Assembly: GCA_947372365.1 (NCBI GenBank)
Contig: CANBTK010000060.1
Span: forward strand, 1-7,978
Origin: Flavipsychrobacter stenotrophus
GTDB taxonomy: Bacteria; Bacteroidota; Bacteroidia; Chitinophagales; Chitinophagaceae
Direction: 5' to 3'
DNA length: 7,978 nucleotides
In this document: positions 1 to 5,286 of the stretch, piece by piece
Position numbering within the stretch: position 1 is the first letter of the stretch
Layout of the letters: each line of letters opens with the position of its first letter
The notes under the pieces: model-generated
What the model was told of the DNA's origin: nothing
The model's database searches: none
The model's input: the letters and a program-made list of their open reading frames with translations, nothing else
Translations under genes and position numbers: made by a program

Positions 1-482
1 CGCAGATGCTGGCTAAAGCAACATTTGAAGAAGTAGAGCCTTTTATAAGGAGCGTAACCTTTGCCAATAATAAAACAAAGCACCTCATAGGCATGGCCAA
101 CATGCTTGTAGGTAAATTTAAAGGCGTGGTGCCCGATACTATTGAAGAACTGGTGGAGCTGCCCGGCGTAGGCAGGAAGACAGCCAATGTAATAATATCG
201 GTAGTTTATGGCAAGCCCGGTATGGCGGTTGATACCCATGTATTCCGTGTTTCGGAAAGGATAGGGCTTACTGTAAAAGCTACAACCCCGCTACAGGCAG
301 AGCAGCAATTGGTTGCCAACATACCGGGCGAATTGCTGCCTAGTGCCCACCACTGGCTTATATTGCATGGCCGCTATACCTGCGTAGCCCGTAGCCCAAA
401 GTGCGGCGAATGCGGCCTGAAGCCAGCCTGCAAATTTTACCATACAGATATGCGGCACATATTGGAGCCGGGCACAAAATAA
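1..482 (+). CDS. nth: Endonuclease III, DNA glycosylase/AP lyase (5'-truncated by window edge)
   Basis: Base-excision repair enzyme that removes oxidised pyrimidines and cleaves the strand at the abasic site. The frame is open from base 3 with no stop before the first ATG at 6, so this is the C-terminal part (about 158 residues) of a protein normally near 210-220 residues; roughly the first 60 residues lie outside the window. Counting from the ATG at 6, the helix-hairpin-helix LPGVGRKTANV spans residues 52-62 with the catalytic lysine K58, and VDTHVFRVS contains the catalytic aspartate D76. The [4Fe-4S] loop is complete, with C126, C133, C136 and C142 in the C-x6-C-x2-C-x5-C spacing of bacterial Nth. 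HHWLILHGRYTC just before it is also typical. The gene ends inside the left arm of a hairpin and faces the aldo/keto reductase gene. Identification is firm; the ATG at 6 should not be taken as the true start. Confidence 0.96.
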   Translation, partial: QMLAKATFEEVEPFIRSVTFANNKTKHLIGMANMLVGKFKGVVPDTIEELVELPGVGRKTANVIISVVYGKPGMAVDTHVFRVSERIGLTVKATTPLQAEQQLVANIPGELLPSAHHWLILHGRYTCVARSPKCGECGLKPACKFYHTDMRHILEPGTK

Positions 483-507
483 AACCCGGCACATAGCGGC
501 CGGGTTT
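482..507. terminator. Bidirectional hairpin terminator between convergent genes
   Basis: A perfect 9-bp stem (AAACCCGGC at 482-490 with GCCGGGTTT at 499-507) closes an 8-base loop. It lies between the end of nth (+) and the end of the aldo/keto reductase (-). Its left arm begins on the last base of the nth stop codon. On the minus strand the stem runs into a T-rich stretch (TTTTATTTTG), so it looks stronger as the reductase terminator. On the plus strand only three Ts, part of the stem itself, are followed by mixed sequence. Confidence 0.8.
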
Positions 508-534
508 CAATCAACTATCCTGCAAGAGGTTACG

Positions 535-1515
535 TTAGCTTTGCGGCTTCGTGCCCATTATTGTTTCGATTTCAGCCATAATTTCAGGTGTTAGTTGTGG
601 GTACAATTCCACAGCTTTAAGGTTTTCCAGCAATTGGGTTTCCTTGGTAGCGCCGAGTATTGCGGTTGTTACGTTTGGGTTGTGTATAGCCCATGCAATA
701 GATAAGGTAGAAAGCGTAGTGCTGAGCTCCTTGGCCACCGCCGATAGCTTTTGCACCTTTTCCAGCTTCGCAGGGTCCATTACCCTTTCTTTAAGCCAAC
801 TATAATTTTCAAGCGAAAGGCGCGAACCATCGGGTATGCCGGCATTATACTTGCCTGTCAGCAAGCCAGATGCAAGCGGGCTCCATATGGTAGTGCCCAT
901 GCCTACGGTATTAAACACCTGCAGGTAGTCGCTTTCCACTTTCTGCCTTTCAAAAAGGTTGTACTGTGGCTGCTCCATCACCGGGCCTATCAGGCGCAGG
1001 TCCTTAGCAACAGCATGTGCTTCCAGTATCTCAGCGGCGCTCCACTCGCTGGTGCCCCAGTAGAGTATTTTGCCCTGCTGTATCAGCGTGTTCATAGCCC
1101 ACACAATTTCCTCCATCGGGGTTTCCGGGTCGGCACGGTGACAAAAGAAAAGGTCAAGGTAATCGAGCTGCATGCGCTGCAAAGCCTGGTGGCAGGCTTC
1201 CATCAGGTGCTTACGGCTCAGGCCCTTCTGGTTAGGCTTGTTATTAGCCCCGTACAGGCCAAAGAAAGCCTTACTGGATACACAGTAAGATGTACGGTCC
1301 CAGTTTTTCGATTTCAATACACGGCCCATTATTTCCTCCGACTTGCCACCGGCATAAGCCTCGGCATTGTCAAAGAAATTGATGCCATTGTCATAGGCAA
1401 TGCCCATAAGCTTATCGGCGCTGTTATCGCCTACCTGTTGCGAAAAGGTAACCCAGGACCCATAAGAGAGTACACTAAGTTGCAACCCTGCTTTTCCTAA
1501 CCTTCTGTATTCCAT
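535..1515 (-). CDS. Aldo/keto reductase, Kv-channel beta-subunit-like
   Basis: NADPH-dependent aldo/keto reductase of 326 residues, a full-length TIM barrel expected in the cytoplasm. The catalytic tetrad is complete: D49 and Y54 (FFDNAEAYAGGKSE, 47-60), K82 (SSKAFFG) and H126 (FFCHRADP). Family signatures are SYGSWVTF near residue 18, GLSRKHL at 98-104, YWGTSEWS at 152-159 and the cofactor-binding WSPLASGLLTGKY at 211-223. The SYGSW, GLSRKH and WSPLASG wording resembles the AKR6 group that contains animal Kv-beta subunits and bacterial relatives. Kv-beta proteins, as I recall them, carry Asn where this has the enzymatic His126, so a real reductase is expected. The physiological substrate cannot be read from the sequence. 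The ATG at 1515 places SYGS at the usual distance from the N-terminus. No Shine-Dalgarno site is visible. No K+ channel gene is nearby. It is 137 bases downstream of the DUF1015 gene and is probably transcribed separately. Confidence 0.93.
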   Translation of the reverse strand: MEYRRLGKAGLQLSVLSYGSWVTFSQQVGDNSADKLMGIAYDNGINFFDNAEAYAGGKSEEIMGRVLKSKNWDRTSYCVSSKAFFGLYGANNKPNQKGLSRKHLMEACHQALQRMQLDYLDLFFCHRADPETPMEEIVWAMNTLIQQGKILYWGTSEWSAAEILEAHAVAKDLRLIGPVMEQPQYNLFERQKVESDYLQVFNTVGMGTTIWSPLASGLLTGKYNAGIPDGSRLSLENYSWLKERVMDPAKLEKVQKLSAVAKELSTTLSTLSIAWAIHNPNVTTAILGATKETQLLENLKAVELYPQLTPEIMAEIETIMGTKPQS

Positions 1516-1552
1516 GTGGTGCGTGTGTTTATTGGCAAAACCTGCAGGCAGC

Positions 1553-1605
1553 CCTTGCCATTTGTTGTAATACCCTATAAAAGGGTTAAACGAATGTAGG
1601 CAAGG
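1553..1605. repeat. 53-base imperfect palindrome in the DUF1015-reductase gap
   Basis: CCTTGCC (1553-1559) pairs with GGCAAGG (1599-1605). Inside, ATTTGTT (1560-1566) pairs with AACGAAT (1589-1595) with one G-T pair and a 3-base bulge. At the tip ACCCT (1572-1576) pairs with AGGGT (1582-1586) around the loop ATAAA. That is about 19 pairs in three stacked stems. It lies in the 137-base gap upstream of the aldo/keto reductase start and downstream of the DUF1015 stop. No T-run follows it on the minus strand, so it is a poor intrinsic terminator. It could be a 5'-leader structure, a protein-binding palindrome or a copy of a dispersed repeat. The rest of the gap holds CCTGCAGG (1541-1548) and GGCCGGCC (1604-1611) palindromes and no convincing TAnnTTTG box. 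Confidence 0.55.
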
Positions 1606-1652
1606 CCGGCCACTCTGCTGTTTACAGTTTCCTATCTGGTTATAGCCGCAAT

Positions 1653-2894
1653 TTATATTGTATAAACTACAAGCCCGTCCCTCAGCTTAGGTTCGAACCA
1701 GGTACTTTTTGGTGGCATTACATTGCCGCTGTCAGCTACAGTAAACAATTGTTTTATTGAAACCGGGTATATTGAAAATGCTACGGCCATTTCTTTGCTG
1801 TCTACCCTTTTTTCAAGTTCTTCCATGCCCCTTATGCCGCCAACAAAATCAATGCGCTTATCTACGCGCTGGTCTTTAATACCCAGCAATTTATCCAGTA
1901 CATTCTGCGACAAAATGCTCACATCCAGCACCCCTATAGGGTCTTCGGAATAGGTGCCTGGCTTCGAAACCAGTTTGTACCAATCGCCGCCCAGGTACAT
2001 ACCAAACTCATGGGGTGTGGCTGGCTTAAAGGCAGTGCTACCAATTTTAGTGACTGTGAAATCAGTATCCAGCTCGGCTACTAACTGTTCTGGTGTTTTG
2101 CCATTCAGGTCTTTTACAACCCTGTTATAATCCTGTATTTCCAGCTGGCTGGCAGGGAAAATGCAGGTAACGAAGTAGTTAAAGTACTCATCGCCGCCAA
2201 TAGAGTAGCCGTTCTGGCGCATTTCTTTGCACACCTTAGCTGCCGATGCTGCACGGTGGTGGCCATCAGCTATATAAGTACATGGTACATCAATGCTGAA
2301 GTTGTGGGTAATGCTGGCCACTTTAGCATAGTTGTCTATTACCCAGAAAATATGCCTTACGCCGTCTTTGCCGGTAAAGTCATACTCAGGGCTGTGGGTT
2401 TGCTTCCAGTTGTCAATGATAGATTGTACGCTTTCGCAATCATTATAGGCCAGGAACACAATGCCTGTCTGGGCACCGGTTATGGTTATGTGGTTTATCC
2501 TGTCCAGCTCTTTTTCGGGGCGGGTGAATTCGTGCTTCTTGATGATGCCATTGTTGTAGTCATCAATTGATGAGCCGCACACCAGCCCTGTCTGCGAGCG
2601 GCCGTTCATTACCAGCTCATAAATGTAGTAGCAAGGCTCTTTATCCTGTACCAGTATTTTGTCTTTTACAAAAGCATCAAGGGTTTCCTTTGCTTTTTCG
2701 TAAACCGCAATGCTATGCACATCTGTATTCTCCGGCAAATCAATTTCGGAGCGGGTAACATGGTAGAAATTGTTTTTTTCTTTCCTGAACTCACGGGCCT
2801 CAGCCACGCTCACTACATCATACGGAAGGGTTGCTACTTCTGAAGCTAGTTCTTTGTTAGGCCTTAGGCCCATAAACGGGGTAATCTTTGCCAT
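1653..2894 (-). CDS. DUF1015 family protein, possible serine-metabolism enzyme
   Basis: A 413-residue soluble protein of the DUF1015 family, which has no function I can state with certainty. Family landmarks are all present: the N-terminal PFMGLRPN and PYDVVS (24-29), HEFTRPEKELDR (121-132), the most conserved motif IADGHHRAAS (208-217), LDVSILSQNVLDKLLGI (323-339), and the C-terminal signature MPPKSTWFEPKL (393-404) followed by DGLVVY. Length and the terminal motifs show the gene is complete. No signal peptide or membrane segment is seen. It lies 71 bases downstream of serC on the same strand. In Bacteroidota and Clostridia, DUF1015 genes are, to my knowledge, often found with serC and serA, which points to serine metabolism. 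The DGHHR motif resembles that of ParB/sulfiredoxin-fold free serine kinases (SerK/SbnI type); a kinase role here is inference only. The leader before the ATG is A-rich without a Shine-Dalgarno site, as is common in this phylum. Confidence 0.9.
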   Translation of the reverse strand: MAKITPFMGLRPNKELASEVATLPYDVVSVAEAREFRKEKNNFYHVTRSEIDLPENTDVHSIAVYEKAKETLDAFVKDKILVQDKEPCYYIYELVMNGRSQTGLVCGSSIDDYNNGIIKKHEFTRPEKELDRINHITITGAQTGIVFLAYNDCESVQSIIDNWKQTHSPEYDFTGKDGVRHIFWVIDNYAKVASITHNFSIDVPCTYIADGHHRAASAAKVCKEMRQNGYSIGGDEYFNYFVTCIFPASQLEIQDYNRVVKDLNGKTPEQLVAELDTDFTVTKIGSTAFKPATPHEFGMYLGGDWYKLVSKPGTYSEDPIGVLDVSILSQNVLDKLLGIKDQRVDKRIDFVGGIRGMEELEKRVDSKEMAVAFSIYPVSIKQLFTVADSGNVMPPKSTWFEPKLRDGLVVYTI

Positions 2895-2922
2895 CTATAT
2901 TTTTTAAGTTTTTCGGTTAATC

Positions 2923-2965
2923 TTTGGCTTAGCGGTATTTTGTCAACGCCACTAAAAGTGCCAAA
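2923..2965 (-). terminator. Imperfect hairpin directly after the serC stop codon
   Basis: On the plus strand TTTGGC-TTAGCGG (2923-2935) can pair with CCACTAA (2949-2955) and GCCAAA (2960-2965). This gives about 12 pairs with one mismatch, a 4-base bulge (2956-2959) and a 13-base loop. The structure abuts the serC stop codon (2966-2968) and fills most of the 71-base gap before the DUF1015 start. There is no clean T-run on its downstream side. A leaky terminator or an mRNA 3'-end stabiliser that lowers DUF1015 expression relative to serC is more likely than full termination. No promoter box for DUF1015 was found in the gap. Confidence 0.35.
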
Positions 2966-4042
2966 TTAAACTTTTGTTTCAAATTTATTCATTAAAGCCA
3001 CAAGTGTTTCTACAGATTCGGCAGGCATAGCATTATACATAGATACCCTGAAGCCGCCTACCGACCTGTGCCCCTCCACGCCCGCAATGCCGTTATCACG
3101 GCATAGGGCTGAAAAAGCTTTTTCAATATTGCTGTTGATGCCCGTGAAGCAAACATTCATATGGCTGCGGTGGGCTTTATTGGCAACGTGCGGTATGAAA
3201 ACTTTGCTTTTGTCGAGCGCACCATAAAGCATTTTAGCTTTAGCGTTGTTTTCTTCTTCAATCGCACTTATCCCCTTTCCCTTTATCCAGCGCAGCATCA
3301 ACAGCGCCACATAGATGCCCGAAACATTAGCGGTATTGACCACGCTGTTTTCTTTAACATGCGCCCGGTAACTGAATATTGGCGGCAGGTTATCAGCGCT
3401 TTTCTTCAGGAAATCTTTGCGCACAACAGCAAGTGCCACACCCGGCGTGCCCAGGTTCTTTTGCGCTGCAGCGTAGAACATAGCATATTTGGTGTAATCG
3501 CGCTTGCAGCTAAAAATATCGCTGCTCATATCGCCCACCAAAGGGGCAGGCGTTTTAGGCACTTTATGGTACTGGGTACCATAAATGGTATTGTTAGTAG
3601 TTATATGTATATACTTCAAGCCATCAGGTATTTCACTGGGCCATTCGGGTAACTGGTTGTATTTAGTACCCTTTGATGAAGCCAATATGGCTGCCTTGCC
3701 ATAATAGCCGGCATACTCAATAGCTTCAGCCGCCCAGTGGCCACTATCCATATAGCCCGCACTGTCATTAGCCGATAGGAAATTCATGGGCATCATAGCA
3801 AACTGTGCCCTGCCACCGCCATGTACCCACATTACCTCGTAGTCATTACCCAGGTTACAAAGCTCTTTTACCAGTGCCTTGCTTTCTTCAATAATATCAA
3901 GGAATTCAGGGCTGCGGTGTGGTAGTTCCAGTATGGAATAGCCTGTATTTTTATAATTCCATACAGCTTTAGATGCTTCACGCAGCACTTCGGGTGGCAG
4001 TGTTGCCGGTCCGGCATTGAAATTAATCTTTCCTGTGCTCAT
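2966..4042 (-). CDS. serC: Phosphoserine aminotransferase
   Basis: PLP enzyme that converts 3-phosphohydroxypyruvate and glutamate to O-phosphoserine and 2-oxoglutarate, the second step of serine biosynthesis; SerC can also serve pyridoxal phosphate synthesis. The 358 residues match the usual length of about 360. Motifs include FNAGPATLP (8-16), the substrate-binding HGGGRAQF (74-81), DMSSDI (171-176) where the Asp contacts the pyridine nitrogen, and the Schiff-base lysine K195 in AAAQKNLGTPG. The C-terminal EGHRSVGGFRVSMYNAMP (323-340) includes the conserved HR and R332. The start at 4042 gives the canonical N-terminus and lies inside the last codons of the upstream DUF502 gene, a 20-base overlap that suggests a shared transcript and translational coupling. 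A GGAAG sits directly against the ATG, too close to be a normal Shine-Dalgarno site. No serA or serB is in the window. Confidence 0.97.
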   Translation of the reverse strand: MSTGKINFNAGPATLPPEVLREASKAVWNYKNTGYSILELPHRSPEFLDIIEESKALVKELCNLGNDYEVMWVHGGGRAQFAMMPMNFLSANDSAGYMDSGHWAAEAIEYAGYYGKAAILASSKGTKYNQLPEWPSEIPDGLKYIHITTNNTIYGTQYHKVPKTPAPLVGDMSSDIFSCKRDYTKYAMFYAAAQKNLGTPGVALAVVRKDFLKKSADNLPPIFSYRAHVKENSVVNTANVSGIYVALLMLRWIKGKGISAIEEENNAKAKMLYGALDKSKVFIPHVANKAHRSHMNVCFTGINSNIEKAFSALCRDNGIAGVEGHRSVGGFRVSMYNAMPAESVETLVALMNKFETKV

Positions 4043-4625
4043 CTTCCAGAGTTGTTACGCCGCCGCTAACAGCAAATTTCATGGCTTCGCCTGCGGTCAT
4101 TTCCTTTACAGGCTTTACAAACTTGTTATCGGTAATAATAACCCAGCCAGATATGGCATAGGCATGGGGCATATATACGGCTACCTTTTCGGGCATGCCC
4201 AGGTGTGTCATGTCGCGTTGGGTCAAAAAACCAATGCGCCAGGTTTCGGGGCTAAGGTTTACGCATACCCAAACAGGTTTGTTGAAACGTTTTTTATCGC
4301 CCACAAACGAGCTGATGATATCCCTGATAGAGGAATAGATAAACTTGATGCCGGGCGTGTTTTCAAGCACATGGCCAAAAGCATCGAACAGCCAGCGGCC
4401 CACAAAAAGGCGGGTGCCCAGGTAACCCAGCATGGTTACAAACGAAATAATAATTACAAAGCCCAGCCCGCGGGGTATTTTAAACGGGAACAGCCCGTCA
4501 ACGCTCAGTATGCCATCAACGCTGTTAAATACACTATAAAGGATATACCCAGTTATGACAATGGGGCTAAGCAGGATAAGCCCCTGCAGGAATGACCGTA
4601 ATAATATTGCCGTTAGGCGACGCAT
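4023..4625 (-). CDS. DUF502 family inner-membrane protein
   Basis: A 200-residue membrane protein of the DUF502 family, whose function is unknown. There are two hydrophobic segments, about residues 12-34 and 53-75, joined by a short loop containing IPRGLG (50-55). A soluble C-terminal domain follows with the family motifs ENTPGIKFIYSSIRDI (88-103), GFLTQ (132-136), MPHAYAISGW (152-161, matching the family's P-x-x-x-P/A-x-SG loop) and EAMKFAVSGGV (180-190). I chose the ATG at 4625. A TTG at 4634 would add three residues, but it overlaps a promoter box (4632-4639). From 4625 the N-terminus MRRLTAILLR gives the positive charge expected ahead of the first membrane helix. The last 20 bases overlap the start of serC, so the two are almost certainly co-transcribed. 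Nothing in the sequence explains a link to serine synthesis. Confidence 0.88.
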   Translation of the reverse strand: MRRLTAILLRSFLQGLILLSPIVITGYILYSVFNSVDGILSVDGLFPFKIPRGLGFVIIISFVTMLGYLGTRLFVGRWLFDAFGHVLENTPGIKFIYSSIRDIISSFVGDKKRFNKPVWVCVNLSPETWRIGFLTQRDMTHLGMPEKVAVYMPHAYAISGWVIITDNKFVKPVKEMTAGEAMKFAVSGGVTTLEDEHRKD

Positions 4626-4631
4626 ATGGCG

Positions 4632-4639
4632 CAAAGGTA
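4632..4639 (-). promoter_or_regulatory. Bacteroidota -7 box for DUF502-serC
   Basis: TACCTTTG on the minus strand fits the TAnnTTTG -7 consensus of Bacteroidota. It is followed by CGCCAT and then the ATG at 4625, a gap of only 6 bases, so transcription would start at or just before the start codon. No clear -33 TTTG element is seen 19-21 bases upstream. The rest of the divergent gap to 4753 holds a small odd palindrome, GGTAGTACC at about 4657-4665, and no convincing box for the GNAT gene. Confidence 0.5.
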
Positions 4640-4740
4640 TAGAAAAGAGATGTTTCGGTAGTACCTAACCCACACATAGATGAGAAAATTGAGTTAAAGA
4701 ATTAGCCAAAGTGATAACTTGCGGCTGTAACCGGATAAAA

Positions 4741-4745
4741 AAGGA
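4741..4745 (+). promoter_or_regulatory. Shine-Dalgarno site supporting a GTG start
   Basis: AAGGA lies 8 bases before the GTG at 4754. An in-frame TAA at 4736-4738 rules out any start further upstream, so this site and the stop together fix GTG as the start of the acetyltransferase. Such a purine-rich site is unusual in this window, where most starts lack one. Confidence 0.6.
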
Positions 4746-4753
4746 AATTACTC

Positions 4754-5278
4754 GTGACAGGGAAAATACATATAAGGGAGGCCGGGGTTGCCGATGCACA
4801 TGTAATTACCACCTTGGGCATTACTACATTTACCGAAACATTCGCCGCCGATAATAAGAAGGAGGACATGGATAAATACCTGCGGGAAGAGATGAGCCTG
4901 GAGTGCCTCGCTGCCGAACTGGCCGACAAAAGCAATACATTTTACCTGGCTTTTTACGATGGTGCCGAAGCTGGCTTTGCCAAAGTGCGGGCAACTAAAA
5001 TATCCCCGCAACTTGCAGGGCAAAATGCCCTTGAAATAGAAAGGCTATATGTTTTGCAACAGCACCATGGCCATAAAATAGGGGCGGCACTAATGGGGCA
5101 ATGCCTGCAACACGCCGGGGAGCTGGGCTGTAGCACAGCTTGGCTGGGCGTATGGGAGCATAACCGCAAAGCAATAGCATTTTACCAGCGCTGGGGCTTT
5201 GAGCCATTTGGCTCCCACATCTTCCGCCTTGGCGATGACGAGCAAACCGATATGCTGATGAAAAAGGCGCTGGGGTAG
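4754..5278 (+). CDS. GNAT N-acetyltransferase, PaiA-like
   Basis: A single-domain GNAT acetyltransferase of 174 residues that would transfer acetyl from acetyl-CoA to an amine. IHIREAGVADA (5-15) is the usual first strand and helix. GITTFTETF (22-30) resembles the N-terminus of PaiA-type polyamine acetyltransferases. Motif A is LYVLQQHHGHKIGAALM (98-114), where G106 and G110 form the CoA pyrophosphate loop. Motif B is NRKAIAFYQRWGFEPFG (137-153) with Y144 as the probable general acid. The tail GDDEQTDMLMKKAL (160-173) strongly recalls PaiA (GDEEQTD). Spermidine or spermine is therefore the first substrate to consider, but substrate is poorly predicted within GNAT. The gene is divergent from DUF502-serC and starts with GTG, placed by a Shine-Dalgarno site. 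Its stop is only 8 bases from that of the convergent flippase gene. Confidence 0.9.
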   Translation: MTGKIHIREAGVADAHVITTLGITTFTETFAADNKKEDMDKYLREEMSLECLAAELADKSNTFYLAFYDGAEAGFAKVRATKISPQLAGQNALEIERLYVLQQHHGHKIGAALMGQCLQHAGELGCSTAWLGVWEHNRKAIAFYQRWGFEPFGSHIFRLGDDEQTDMLMKKALG

Positions 5279-5286
5279 GCCGGTGG

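Noticed and set aside
751..1500. 249-codon open frame on the plus strand
   Set aside because: It lies wholly antisense to the aldo/keto reductase, whose tetrad and family motifs are complete. The translation shows no recognisable domain, so it is a shadow frame.
3161..3652. 163-codon open frame on the plus strand inside serC
   Set aside because: SerC is certain on the other strand, including its PLP lysine region. The plus-strand product has no family features.
4017..4595. 192-codon open frame on the plus strand
   Set aside because: It is antisense to DUF502 and the serC start, has no recognisable motif, and mirrors the codon bias of the real gene.
4626..4634. Upstream TTG as start of the DUF502 protein
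   Set aside because: It adds only MRH, overlaps the TAnnTTTG promoter box, and the ATG at 4625 gives a normal N-terminus.
4689..4721. TTG (4689-4691) and TAACTTG (4715-4721) as a promoter for the GNAT gene
   Set aside because: The downstream element lacks one T of TAnnTTTG and the upstream element is only three bases, so the match is not better than chance.
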